Part shown: piece after piece, positions 13,001 to 24,502 of the stretch | Position numbering within the stretch: the stretch's first letter is position 1 | Layout of the letters: every line of letters starts with the position of its first letter | DNA from: Delphinus delphis | Taxonomy: Eukaryota > Chordata > Mammalia > Artiodactyla > Delphinidae | Length of the DNA: 64,000 bases | Assembly: GCF_949987515.2 (NCBI RefSeq) | Contig: NC_082689.1 | Location: 4,530,001-4,594,000, forward strand | Direction: 5' to 3' | The notes under the pieces: model-generated | Databases searched by the model: none | The model's input: the letters and a program-made list of their open reading frames with translations, nothing else | What the model was told of the DNA's origin: nothing | Position numbers and translations under genes: made by a program

Positions 13001-13881
13001 GTTATACTCCAATAAAGATGTTAAAAAATAATAATAAGTGGTGCTGGGAAAACTGGACAGTTACACGTAAAAGAATGAAATTAGAACACTTCCTAACACC
13101 ATACACAAAAATAAACTCAAAATGGATTAAAGACCTAAATGTAAGGCCAGACACTATAAAACTCTTAGAGGAAAACATAGAACACTCTATGACATAAATC
13201 ACAGCAAGATCCTTTTTGACCCACCTCCTAGAGAAATGGAAATAAAAACAAAAATAAACAAATGAATCAACTAACAAAGGATTAATCTCCAAAATATACA
13301 AGCAGCTCATGCAGCTCAATATCAAAAAAACAAACAACCCAATCCAAAAATGGGCAGAAGACCTAAAGAGACATTTCTCCAAAGAAGATGTACATATTGC
13401 CAACAAACACGTGAAAGGATGCTCAACATCACTAATCATTAGAGAAATGTAAATCAAAAGTACAATGAGGTAGCACCTCACATGGGTCAGAATGGCCATC
13501 ATCAAAAAGTCTACAAACAATAAATGCTGGAGAGGGTGTGGAGAAAAGGGAACCCTCTTGCACTGTTGGTGGGAATGTAAATTGATGCAGCCACTATGGA
13601 GAACAGTATGGAGGTTCCTTAAAAAACTAAAAATAAGTGGAAAAAAAAAACTAAAAATAGAACTACCATATGACCCACCAATCCTGCTACTGGGCATATA
13701 CCTTGAGAAAACCATAATTCAAAAGGAATCATGTACCACAATGTTCATTGCAGCTCTGTTTACAATAGCCAGGACATGGAAGCAACCTAAGTGTCCATCG
13801 ACAGATGAATGGATAAAGAAGATGTGGCACATATATACAATGGAATATTACTCAGCCATAAAAAGAAATGAAATTGAGTAA
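10054..13881 (+). pseudogene. L1 ORF2p pseudogene
   Basis: Starts MVIGTYILIITLNVNGLKA (endonuclease N-terminus). The endonuclease region stays partly open to 10517. The RT domain contains [11 protein letters not shown] near 11460 and the FADDM catalytic box at 12151-12165. The C-terminal cysteine-rich region ([19 protein letters not shown]) lies near 13523-13580 and the end is TAA at 13881. The frame changes at least five times, and a 174-bp L1 tail is inserted at 12859. In an intact copy this is the endonuclease and reverse transcriptase that mobilises L1 and SINE RNA. Confidence 0.85.
12859..13032 (+). mobile_element. 5'-truncated L1 3' end nested in L1 ORF2
   Basis: These 174 bases match the host element's own 3' UTR (14172-14340): 'accacctagaggggtgggat', the 'cactttgttata' phrase, the 'cagaaactaacacac' phrase and 'aataaagatgttaaa' followed by an A-rich tail. 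The target-site duplication is 15 bp with one mismatch, 'aataactggtgctgg' (12844-12858) and 'aataagtggtgctgg' (13033-13047). The ORF2 reading happens to stay open across it. Confidence 0.85.
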
Positions 13882-14345
13882 TTTGTAGTGAGGTGGATGG
13901 ACCTAGAGTCTGTCATACAGAGTGAAGTAAGTCAGAAAAACAAATACTGTATGCTAACATATATGGAATCTAAAAAAAAAAAAAAATGGTTCTGATGAAC
14001 CTAGGGGCAGGACAGGAATAAAGACACAGATGCAGAGAATGGACTTGAGGACATGGGGAGCGGGAAGGGTGAGCTGGGACGAAGTGAGATAGTGGCATGG
14101 ACATATATACACTACCAAATGTAAAATAGATAGCTAGTGGGAAGCAGCTGCATAGCACAGGGAGATCAGCTCGGTGCTTTGCAACCACCTAGAGGGGTGG
14201 GATAAGGAGGGTGGGAGGGAGATGCAAGAAGGAGGGGATATGGGGATATACATATGCATATAGCTGATTCACTTTGTTATACAGCAGAAACTAACACAAC
14301 ACTGTAAAACAATTATATTCAAATAAAGATGTTAAATTTTAAAAG

Positions 14346-14610
14346 AAAAGGGTTTATATTGTAAGATTCCATGTTCAAGAACAGGCAATGCGAATCCCCA
14401 GAGAAGTCAGAGTGGTGGTTACCTACAGACCCAGGAAAGCAGTGTGAGAGAGAATTCAGGAATGGTGAAAATATGTTCTGTATTTTCAGCTGGGTGGTAG
14501 TTATTTGATTATATGTAAAAATTAAATGTAAAATGTTAACCAACCTGATGTGGGTATACTTTATGTACATTATGCTGCAATAAAAACAATAAATGAAAGC
14601 ATGAATGAAA
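14346..14610 (+). mobile_element. Old LINE-1 3' UTR, part 2
   Basis: Resumes the old L1 3' UTR interrupted at 8049. The wording 'aagattccatgttcaagaac', 'agtggtggttacc' and the ending 'caataaaaacaataaatg' fit an L1M 3' end. The first 12 bases are the 3' copy of the younger L1's target-site duplication. Confidence 0.65.
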
Positions 14611-15462
14611 TGATAGGGAGCAAGAGTCACCTGAGAAGGCCTGGGATAGAAGATGAGACAACAAAGGAAGATAGGGGCCAGGCTGCAGAATTTTAACTTT
14701 ATCCTGTGGGCAATGGGGAGGTGCTGATGGATATTTTATTTATTTATTTATTTTTTGCGGTACGCGGGCCTCTCACTGTCGTGGCCTCTCCCGTTGCGGA
14801 GCACAGGCTCCGGACGTGCAGGCTCAGCGGCCATGGCTCATGGGCCCAGCTGCTCCACGGCATGTGGGATCTTCCCGGACCAGGGCACGAACCCGTGTCC
14901 CCTGAATCAGCAGGCGGACTCTCAGACACTGCACCACCAGGGAAGCCCACTGGTGGATATTTTAGGCAGAATAGTGCAGCGATAAGCACTGCTTTAACGG
15001 ACCACGTTCTGAGCACTGCCCTCCAGCCGGCACAAGGATCTGAGTGCAAAGCCCTTTGGGAACCAAAGTTGGATGGTTGCCTCAGTCTTTGGGCTCCAGG
15101 TTCAGGTCCTGATGCTAACAGAGAGGTGATCGGATACCAAAGAAAAGCACAGCTTGATAGCCTGTGCACTCAGCACTCTCATCCTTTGTAGCAAGCGTGC
15201 CAGGGCCCAGAAGAAGAACCAGAATGCTCGGGGCCTGTTGGGACTCAGTCCATGCATGTTTCTGGGTGGCCACCTCACCTGCCAGTCCCTGTGTTCATGC
15301 AGTAAGTGTTGGAGCTCCATGTACCGCGATTGACTTCCCACCTCCCATTCCCCTACGCCACCCCCCAAAATCAGCTTCCTTAGCTAATTTCTAGAGCTCG
15401 TTTTTCTTGTTTACACAAAGCTTGATTTTACTAAATGGGTTTTTTTTTCCATTTTCTTCCAG
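14611..15462 (+). other. IQCA1: IQCA1 intron upstream of the first exon in the window
   Basis: Apart from an antisense SINE at 14738-14948, I recognise nothing here. The last 40 bases are a good splice acceptor: a T-rich tract (15440-15460) followed by 'cttccag'. The intron extends left to position 1 and beyond, since no earlier IQCA1 exon could be recognised among the L1s. Confidence 0.7.
14738..14948 (-). mobile_element. CHR-type SINE, short form (copy 4)
   Basis: Reverse orientation: a T/ATTT tract, then 'gcggtacgcgggcctctcac', ending 'ccagggaagccc'. Imperfect target-site duplications are 'gatggatatttta' (about 14725-14737) and 'ggtggatatttta' (about 14952-14964). Confidence 0.9.
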
Positions 15463-15515
15463 AAAGACAAAAAAAGGAAAGTGGGGAAGAAGGATAAAGA
15501 CCCAACGGCTGACAG
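15463..15515 (+). CDS. IQCA1: IQCA1 exon (lysine-rich linker), window exon 1
   Basis: This 53-base exon begins in phase 0 after 'ttttcttccag' and ends in phase 2 before 'gtgagg'. It encodes KDKKRKVGKKDKDPTAD plus the first two bases of an arginine codon completed by the next exon. IQCA1/DRC11 is a subunit of the nexin-dynein regulatory complex, which links outer doublet microtubules and controls dynein in motile cilia and sperm flagella. The basic stretch belongs to the charged linker between the N-terminal IQ/coiled-coil part and the AAA domain. The call rests on the perfect phase match to the following exon and on resemblance to the K-rich segment I remember in IQCA1. Alone the exon would be too short and simple to assign. 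It contains a run of seven A (15470-15475 region) prone to slippage. Confidence 0.8.
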
Positions 15516-18500
15516 GTGAGGGGTGCATACGGGTGGGGGGCACCGCAGAAAAGAGCATAGGACATGGCCTGAGTCCTCGGCCTGGTCTGGGAAAGGCAAC
15601 CCCCCCGCCCCAGCTCTGTACACCACACGCCTTCATCCTGGAAGAGTATGGTGGGGGAAAGCACGGAGACCTCTCTTCAGTCCTGCACGCAGGCCAGCAT
15701 CCTCGACTGGGGAGACGCAGTGGAGAGGGGGGGCCTGGGAGGCAGACTCAGGCCCCATCACTTCTAAGGCCGTGTGACTTTTTTTAAGTTTTAAAATTCA
15801 TGGGGTTCTCAAGAAAGTTTTTTGAGAAACTAGCATCCTGCTACAGCTTTTGAGGGAACACTGAGACTGCAGCCCTTGAGGGCAGAGACGGTTCATATTA
15901 CATGCCCGCCCCTGGGCCCGCCCGCTGAGGCCCTTCATAAGTGCTCCTTGGAGGAAAGGGTGAGGATCTGTCTCATTGTGAAAGGATACTTCCATTTCCT
16001 TAAGGCTCATCGGCTGAACTTTGATATTAACGATTATAAATGCTCATTTTTAAGCTGAAATGGCCTTTGGTGCTTTAATATTGGAAATAAATAGGGCCTA
16101 GGTTTTCAAACATTTTCAAGGAATTTAATTAAAATCCCTAGGAAGTGAATGTCAGAAATCACTTTGAACATAGACCTTTTTTCCCATGGGTTTGTTAATG
16201 GGTCACAGGTGTTGCTCCCTGTTTGGGGTGTTCCCTTGTTCCCCTTTTGGTGCGCTGATAACAGTCCCAAACTCTGCTTGAAAGAAGACCCATGACAGAG
16301 GAAGCCAGCTTGGAACCATCTGCAGGAGAAGTGGGGACCGGAGCACCCCAGAGCTGGTGCACACGCCCAGGGCCCTGGCAGGCAGCCTCTGGAGAGACAC
16401 CCAGCCTTGGTGTGGGCTTTGGCTCTGGGGAGAAAAGGCTCCCACGGGATATCGCTAGAGGGAGGAGCTGCAGGCTTCCTCACATGACATTCCATTGTTT
16501 AGGGAAAAGTTCAAGTTCAAGACCTTTGGCTGACCGCTGCCTGGTCAGCATTCTGAGACTCAGGCGCCCAGTTCCTGGGAAGGAGTCCATCTACCGATGC
16601 GCCAACACTGACGCCTCCTGGGGGGGATGTTGTAGTCCCTTCCCTGGAGGAAGGCCCAGCCCCTGCCTACCCGCAGGGCCACTGCTGTCTTTCAGTGACT
16701 TTCACATGCCACGTTTCTCCTTTGTCCTTACCTCAGTCTTTCAGGAGAAGAAGATCCTGCTAAGTGTCTTATTGAGTGACCACCCAGAGCTAAACCCAAA
16801 TCTGCCAAGATGAGCTGACCACTAAGTAAAAGTTATCTATTCACGTTCTCTGCGCTTAGAGAGTCGCTTAACTGAATACAATTCTGCTTTAACAACACAG
16901 AGCACACACGTGGCTCATGGACTGTGTCTGTTAGCCAATGAATGTGTTCTTTGCATAGGTTTCTTTACAGTTGAACTATTATAAATGAGCTACAGCAATT
17001 CTCTAGTGAAATGAAGAAAGACCAGTAGTATTTTATTCACTTTTATACCCCAAAGTACAGAAATACCTGATCATCCTATTCCTGGAAGACTTTTCATTTT
17101 AATTTTAAAGACTCTATGTTATTCATTAAGTGGGATTCAGTAAATGGGCTAGTTCTCTGCCAAGACACTGTAAGACAACTTATGTTTCTCTCATCCAGTT
17201 AGTATAAACCTTAAATCAGTATTTTTATCATAGTTTATAAGGTGGTTTTATTTTATTTATTTATTTTTCCCCCATCACAAAACTACTCAACAGTGTGCTG
17301 ACAGTCAAGGTATTTCAGGGGCATTTTATGCTCCCTGCCATTCACAGGGATTGTTATTGTTGAGTATTGTAATGGCCTCCTGAAAAATCAGTTTAAACAG
17401 ATTCATCACTCTTAGCTCCCTCATCTCTTCCTGGTCACTGTATGTGGCCGTGCTCAGAAAGGGACCATCTCTTCTCAGCCACTTCCTGGTTAATGATTAG
17501 GATGATCTATTATTAGTTTACAACTTGGGATTCCTCCCTGCCTATTCCCGGGCATGATGCTTTTCTGTTCAGTCAAGGCAGCCCCAGGCTGGTAGGTTGG
17601 CTGCCCAGACAAAAAGGGACCTAGGGCTTTCAAACTTGCTCCGCCACATAAGGTAGCCATATAAGGTACTTTTCGAGTTGAAATTTTTTATTCTGTCGCA
17701 AGAGTTTATTTCACTGGAAAGATCCAAATATAGATTTCTGTCCCCGGAGTCTTAAGATATTTGGTTTGGATTATTTTAGAGAATCTTATTCAATTTTATG
17801 TTAATATTTTACGCATATGTTTATGTTAAACCAATATTCAAGTCAAAACACTGCCGTCGATACTGCCTTGGTATAGGTCAGATACTGTCATCCCAAATTC
17901 CATTACAATGAAAACGTTCTTAATTCTCAGCTGAGGGCACACGATTTTAAATATATCTGATAGAATAAAATTTCAGTCAACCAAAGACTGGCGTCACTGA
18001 ATTAACATCTATCCCGATGGTTTTTGGCTTGAGTCTCACTGATGTTCTTGAGTCTCTTTTAATCACACTAACTTGGATCATTGAACAATCAAAGAACACT
18101 TTAAAAATAGTTATATTTACAATTCTTCAGTCTAAAGAAAGACTGGGGTTGAACCAAAGCATCAGGCCCCTAAAAATGAAAAGGGAAAAGACAAAACATC
18201 TCGAAGGTCTCTGCTGCACCGTATTTGAGCATCTGTTCCAGCAAGCCAAGCCCCAGTTAATTTCATTGGGAGTTTCATTCATTAAGTGGGAGACTATCTC
18301 CATTTTTTTTCCCCAAGTAGTATAAATTACCACCATGCTGGCTACATACCCGAGGCCGCCTTAGAGAAGAGGCTTTGTCATCTGTAAACACTATGGAAGA
18401 GTATAACGTCCTCCTAAAAAATTATAATATTTTGTCTTTCATATTAAAATGATTTCCATTATAAGCCTTTGTTTTTTATAGATATTTCTTTTAAACTATT

Positions 18501-18938
18501 AGGCTATGGAGTTAAAAGGAAATGTCAATTTCGCGAAGGATTGATGATTTTCTACAGCGTGCAGACGCTAACTGAATATATAATTATGGCCCCGTTAGGT
18601 TACTGTTATTGGGTCATTTCTAATTCATATTTGTGCCATCATGAAGGCTGATGAAAGGGGAGACTGCAGGAGTCATAGCTGGTCTCAGATGCCCAAAGGT
18701 ATAATTCTTATTCATGGGAAACATCAGGTAAACCCATGGACGAGTGCAAGTATTGTTTTTAAAAAGCCTAATTTATCCCCCAATTGTAGTAACGCTTCAA
18801 AAATCAATTTATTTGCATACATACAAATGTACTTTGAATGAGATCTGGTTGAAGTTCTCTTGAGTATGTGATGATTAACGTCAGTACTGCTGATCTGATG
18901 TGTTTGCTCACAGAATACATGGTCTGCTTTATCCCCAG
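15516..18938 (+). other. IQCA1: IQCA1 intron (3.4 kb)
   Basis: Donor 'gtgagg', acceptor 'ttatccccag', phase 2. I see no clear mobile element in it; the sequence is moderately AT-rich from about 16800 onward and unremarkable. The open frames inside it look accidental. Confidence 0.75.
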
Positions 18939-19021
18939 GACCATCGAATCTCTGTACAAGGAACTAGTGGAAGAAGGCTTACTGATCCAGGCTCTGAAAG
19001 TCAACCTCTCTGATTACATTG
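18939..19021 (+). CDS. IQCA1: IQCA1 exon, window exon 2
   Basis: An 83-base exon, phase 2 in and phase 1 out. With the previous exon it encodes [20 protein letters not shown], continuing KVNLSDYI and the first base of a glycine codon. This amphipathic, leucine-rich stretch is the helical segment just before the AAA module and is among the most recognisable parts of IQCA1. The acceptor is 'atccccag' and the donor 'ggtaaagt'. The paralogue IQCA1L shares this region. I prefer IQCA1 because of the close wording and because the gene is spread over very large introns, but synteny beyond the window would settle it. Confidence 0.93.
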
Positions 19022-19759
19022 GTAAAGTACACAAGGAATAATGCACGTATGTGTCACAGATGCATGTCACCCCTTGGGTTCTGAGGACCCAACAGCCGGA
19101 AGTATGTTTCATCTGTGCTTTTGTGCAACCTAAAATCTGGACCTTAGTGGCTTGCAGTAAATGTTTGTTGGATTGAATCGATTTGAGTTCATGCTGTGCT
19201 GGGATCCAATGGGTCCAGCTCTCTCCCCTCATGTGGTAGAAGCAGGTTTCCAAACCTACTAGCAAGGTTCCTGGAGGCATTCTTTGTGGCTTAAGCTGAA
19301 TTGAGGAAATGAAGAATTGTTCATGCTCTCTGTTTATCCAAGTGCCCTAGGGGGCAGCCCCTGGTACTTCCAACACAGAGTCCTCACAGGAGAAATTCCT
19401 TCCAGAATTCCATCTAGGGGCCACCACAGGAGTAGCTGGGAGGAAAAAGAGGGGACATTTGCTCTCACCATCTTCAGCTAATGTTTTTCTCTTAATTTTT
19501 AAAAAATACCATGAGGATCTGAAAACATATTTAAAGCTTAAAATTCGTCATACTCCTACCACCCTAATGCAGATATCATTTTCACTTTCATACACCTACA
19601 ATCAACTGAGGACATTTCGCCTGCATAACCACGAAAAGATAATCACACTCAGAAAATTTAACGTTAATGTTGTACTGTTACCACTAGGTAATATCTAGTT
19701 AATACTCAGTTTTCCCGATAGTCCTAATAAATAATGTCCTTTGTAAATGTTTGTCTTTC

Positions 19760-20170
19760 TCAATCCCAAATGCAGTCAGGGATCATGGATGTGACGGATC
19801 TCCGTCGTCCCTTTCATTCCTTTAATCAGCACCAATTTACAGGTTTTTCCAGTCCTTCACAGCATTGACATTTTAAAAAGTCAGCTGTTTTATAGACTCT
19901 CCTTCAACTGAATTGGTTTGATGGTTTGATGGTTTCCTCCTAACTCGATTCATGTTAAACATTTTTTACAGGGAAACTACAGGTAATATTGTGTCCTGAT
20001 TCCCAGTCTTTCACATTGAGGGCACAAAAATGACGCTTTGTCCCATCACTGGTGATGTTGGGTTTAATCACTGGTGAAGGTGCTGTTCCCCAGATTTCTC
20101 CATTGTAAAGCTCCATTTTCCACTTTGTAATCAATGAATAATCTGTGGGGGATAGTTTGAGGCTCTGGAG
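19760..20170. mobile_element. Probable old LINE-1 3' UTR remnant
   Basis: Phrases such as 'tcactggtgatgttgggttt', 'ccagatttctccattgtaaa' and 'tctgtgggggatagtttgag' resemble the 3' UTR of an ancient L1M/L1ME subfamily in one orientation. It is very diverged and the orientation is not certain. Confidence 0.4.
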
Positions 20171-21059
20171 ATTCTGTTCCCAGCCATCTTAAAGGTTTAG
20201 GCATCCGCCGTGATGACTTCTGCCTGCATCAGTGTTTGCTATGGTGGTTGTAAAGTGGGAATATTCTATTTCTGTCTCCTCTTCTAGCAGGTACCATTTT
20301 TCTGGAGAGATTTCCCTCCCACCCTCCTTTTAAAATTGTTTTGGTATTAGAGTAGACAGATGGATTCTCTCTTTCTAAAATTGTATTACAACCCATTTCC
20401 GAGTTATTCATTCCAGCGTTTACACTGCCCCAGTTTTGGCCTGCAGGAGCAAAAAGACTGACATTTCCCATGGATCAAAAAACTGATCACTTTAATCCCT
20501 TTGAAATAAAGCCACATTTCCTTCTCAGGGGCTTGGAGGAGCCTTCATATTTCCTAATGGTGTAAGATTTTACCAGAATATGTACTGGAATATCTGTTGG
20601 GTTTCTATTTATTTTATGTGTTTCTTATTCAAGTACTGCAGGGTTTTCTCCTGGATTGCCTTGATTATGTTCTGTTAATTCTGTTCATATGAAAAAATAA
20701 CACTTTTAGCAGAACCTACCTCTTTACTTACGACTGGGATCTCTAAGTGCTCTCTCTCTCCTTGTCTGGTTTCTTTCTTCATATCATGTGTTTTTTGCTT
20801 ATCACTGAATTCCTAGTTTTTAGTACAGTGCCTAGCGCATGGCAGAGTCTCAGAGAATTAATGGACATATTTCTCATCTTCTTACTAATTTCTTATCCAT
20901 CTTGGACTTCCTCACTGATCTCTTTGTCAGTTTCCAGGCAGCATCTTGAAGACGCTTAAGGTCAAAGCAAATGAAGTCAACCTCTTAAGAGTGACCTCAA
21001 ATGTAAATGACCCAGTCTAGCAAAATCAGTCAAACTGCCACAAGGATTGGCTCCCTTTG

Positions 21060-22615
21060 GTCTTTTCCACGTTTGTCTTCTTTCTCCCGGTTAAGATCCT
21101 TAGCTTGAAAAGATGGCAGTGCATCTTCCCAGATCCCCACATAAAAATAGACTAAAGCAACTAGATGGCAAAAGCAAAGGCCTGTGGACAACATTAACAT
21201 GAAAACGAAATAACCAAGTTTCCCCTCAAAGCCCAAAGTGCAAGCCACTGGGGACAAAAAACAAAAGAACCCCAAAATAGCCAGCAAGCACTCACTGGAA
21301 AGCACAGCAGACCAGGATAGTAACTGCAGCTGGAATTGGGAGGGGTTTGCCCACTTCAACAGCAGATGCGTGAAAATGGATAGAATCAGAAAGTATGAAC
21401 AGGCGAGAACACTCCAACCTCTGGACGCTCTTGAAATTGACCCTTCCAAGACACGGCCTTATACTGAGAAGAAACTCTGGGGAGCAGAATCACAATTGAA
21501 TAGGAACAACAGAGATGAGGGAGAGAAAAGGTCCAGAATAAATTGGGGGAGGGGAACAGAACAAGGACACCTCAAAAAGCAAGCCACCATACTCATAACA
21601 TATATGAAAACAACAGAAGAGGGGACTCTATGAAATTTAAAAAGCTACCCTGACCCAAAATATCTTCTAAACATATAGGAATATTAACTCATATAAATTT
21701 AAGCAATGGAAAGTTTCAAGGTCAAAGCCCATGCAAGATGTCTATTAAAAAAGAAAGAATAAGGAGCAAAGTGTCATCACAAAAAGACACGCCCACAAAG
21801 CAGACATAACTGGAACCTCCTCTTTCAAACCAAGCTAATATACATTAAGAAAATTATAGAAGATATGTAAGAATACATAAAGTGGAATTAGAAAAGTGCA
21901 GAAATGAGTTACACAAAATTCCAGGAATATTTTGGGGGCTTTTTGTTTGTTTGTTTTTGTTTTTGTTTTTTTTCTTTTCTGCGGTACACAGGCCTCTCAC
22001 TGTTGTGGCCTCTCCCATTGCGGAGCACAGGCTCCGGACGCGCAGGCTCAGCGGCCATGGCTCACGGGCCCAGCCGCTCCACGGCATGTGGGATCTTCCC
22101 AGACCGGGGCACGAACCCGTGTCCCCTGCATCGGCAGGCGGACTCTCAACCACTGCGCCACCAGGGAAGCCCCAGGAATATTTTAAATAAAGGAGAAAAT
22201 TCGTTTTAGGACAAAACTAAATTACAGTGAATATAAGAATGAATAAAGTCCACAAACCATGCTTTACGAGAAATGAAATGTGAAAGACAGAAATTTTTTT
22301 TAAATAAAACTAGAAATGAAGAACAAGATTACAAGGTTTCCAAAGAAAGTAACAAGTACTAAAGATAGGCAAAGAAAATTCACATAGGCAGGCAAACATA
22401 ATACACATCCCTAAAGAAGAAAACCAAAGCCAAGGAACAGAACAAATACTAAGAACTTTTATTCATGAAAAATTTCCTAAAACAGAAATGCAAACCACAT
22501 AATGAACGATCACACTTTGGATGTGAGAATATCAACTCCAATTGACCAACACCAAGATGTATTCTAATAAAAGTACCAGACCTTAAAGTAAAGGGGAAAA
22601 AGAAACCTTGGGGCA
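21060..22615 (+). mobile_element. HAL1/L1 ORF1-type remnant
   Basis: A-rich sense strand whose wording fits an old L1 or HAL1 (half-L1) ORF1 region, especially 22440-22610 ('tttattcatgaaaaatttcc', 'ttgaccaacaccaagatgta'). It is interrupted by the SINE at 21934-22171. A 131-codon frame at 21238-21633 is open but matches nothing I know and is probably element debris. Confidence 0.5.
21934..22171 (-). mobile_element. CHR-type SINE, short form (copy 5)
   Basis: Reverse orientation: a T/GTTT-rich tail, 'gcggtacacaggcctctcac' and the end 'ccagggaagcc'. The target-site duplication 'ccaggaatatttt' is exact (21921-21933 and 22172-22184). Confidence 0.93.
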
Positions 22616-23439
22616 TTACCCCTTCTTCTTTTCCAGCCGGCCCAGAGCTGGACAAGCAGGGCAGGGTGGGTGTTGGCTGTCCTTCAGCAACTCCCCATGC
22701 AGGCAGGGACGGAGCACAGACCCTCAGACTCACAACGTGGCCGCATGGTTTGGACATTCCCCACAGCTCAGGAACCCTGTATTCACAGCCAGCCCAGCTC
22801 AGCACTGCCGGGACACGAGTTGTTTGGGGGGCTTCCACTCTTTTCTAAACACCACTCAAATCCAAATACACACTAGAATCACAGCAGTTAGGGCTGAAGG
22901 AGACTTGGAAGGCAGGAAACTCAAGTGCGTAATGTCTGGTTCCCCCAAGGCCCAGCTCCCAACTCCCCCCACCCCCAGTTCCTTGCTCTGTCCCTGCGCA
23001 CCTGCCCAGCTCAGAGCGCTGACCCTGTGCCCAGGAACCAGCTCCCGCCACAAGCTTGGGTATGCAAGAAATAGCACATTTCCTTATTCTTTAAATCACC
23101 GTAACTTAGCATCACGAGGGCTGAACTGCCAAGGTTATTCAAATTCAATCCTTCTTACAAGTCTCCACCCCTGCCCCCAGGTACCATCAAGGTCCCTGAT
23201 TCCCAGATGGTGCCTGGATGCTGGGGAGAGATTCTGGGCGCTGGCGTCCTCCAAGACCCCTTGGTGCCTGCCTGGGGCCCTCTCTCAGCGAGGGGCTCTC
23301 TCCCCTGCTCCCTCGTCCTCCGTGCCACCAGGACACAGGGCTGATGCCCACTGACCAGAGACCCACTGACCAGCTGTCCCGCCCAGGCTGGGAATGTCTT
23401 CTCCCTCCTGCCTCTGAAGCTCACACCCTCTGGGTTGCC

Positions 23440-23560
23440 AGTCCCTTCTGTAATCTTTCTGTGCCTCAGTTTCCACAATTATGAGGATGATAACAGCAAC
23501 CGCCTCACTGAATTGCTGTGACGGTTTAATGAGTGCGGAAATGGAACACCTGAGGGCGCG
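23440..23560 (+). mobile_element. MIR SINE fragment
   Basis: Core wording 'tgcctcagtttccacaatta' followed by 'gaggatgataacagcaac' and 'aattgctgtgacggtttaat' matches the MIR body. Short and diverged. Confidence 0.6.
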
Positions 23561-24502
23561 CTGGTACAGAGCTAGCTGGCTGCCCCCCTGTGTTGCCGCG
23601 GTGGTAATCTCACCTATCTTCCGCGGGCTCAGGGTTCTCCAGCAAGAGGGCTTGTGACTTCCTGGTGCCTCCGTGCCCCTCCCTCCCTGTGCACGTCGCA
23701 GAAGTGCGAGGCACCTGGGTCAGCCACTGCTCGAGGGGAAAATGCAGAGGGAGCAAACACAGCCAATACTCCCCTAAATTACCTGGCTCTGCCTGTGACT
23801 CTGGAGCTGCTGCGATCAGTGGGAACATTGACACCCAGGCCAGGGCTGGTGTTTCTTGCTTTCTCCTTGGCGTCCAGGGCCTGTCCTAAGAACAAGAAGA
23901 TTCAAAGGGTTCCTCAAAATCCCACCTTACAAGACTTGACTTAGACATTACACGTGGAAAACATCTGAAGCTTCGGAATACCTGGGCCCCGGGGCGCATA
24001 ATCTTGGCAGAGATATAATAATCTCTTGCAACCAAAGGTTAACCTGAGAAGTCTCTCTGTCGACCTCATTCTGGAAGCTGGTAGCCTGCATCCAACGTAA
24101 ATTTCTATTGTGTAAACAATTCAGGAACCTGGATTGTAACCACGTAGCATGTGTCACCGTGCTCATCATCATCAGAAGATGCTCTGTGCAGCCCTGGCAG
24201 TGCCCGGGGCAGAGCTGGCGTGTCCTGGTGCAGGTGGGAGGCCCCAAGTCCTACGAGGATTGTCTGCTGACTTGAGGCCTCCTGTTTCTCTCGCTCCTTT
24301 TCTTTGAGTAACTTTTTTAAGAGGCTGTTATTTTTTATCAATCGTCTGTTCTTTATTCTCTTTTCAATGCTCTGTGGGGTAGAATGGAAACGTTAGAAGC
24401 TGATTTCACCTTGCTTTCTCAAATATTTTTTATTTCTCCTTATTTTTTAAGTGTGCTCGTATGTTCCCAGTCTCTACAATTAGTTCCTCCTCCTGTGTTC
24501 AT

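Larger units (their letters stand above)
8050..14345 (+). mobile_element. Younger LINE-1, nearly complete, cetartiodactyl type
   Basis: A 6.3-kb element with a 5' UTR segment (8050-8760, including a T-rich tract at 8163-8515), ORF1 (8761-9995), ORF2 (10054-13881) and a 3' UTR ending 'aataaagatgttaaattt'. Target-site duplications flank it: 'aaaagagtttat' at 8038-8049 and 'aaaagggtttat' at 14346-14357, with one mismatch. The 5' UTR may be truncated because only ~700 bases precede ORF1. Frameshifts, stops, a SINE and a truncated L1 tail disable it. It inserted into the 3' UTR of an older L1. Confidence 0.85.

Noticed and set aside
10209..13881. Several open frames that look like endonuclease and reverse transcriptase genes
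   Set aside because: They are the broken ORF2 of a LINE-1, with multiple frameshifts, a nested insertion and flanking target-site duplications. No host or novel RT system (retron, DGR) is indicated.
15102..15787. Overlapping open frames of up to 126 codons around the first exon
   Set aside because: None is in the frame of the spliced IQCA1 exon (AAA GAC AAA at 15463); they are shadows in GC-rich flanks.
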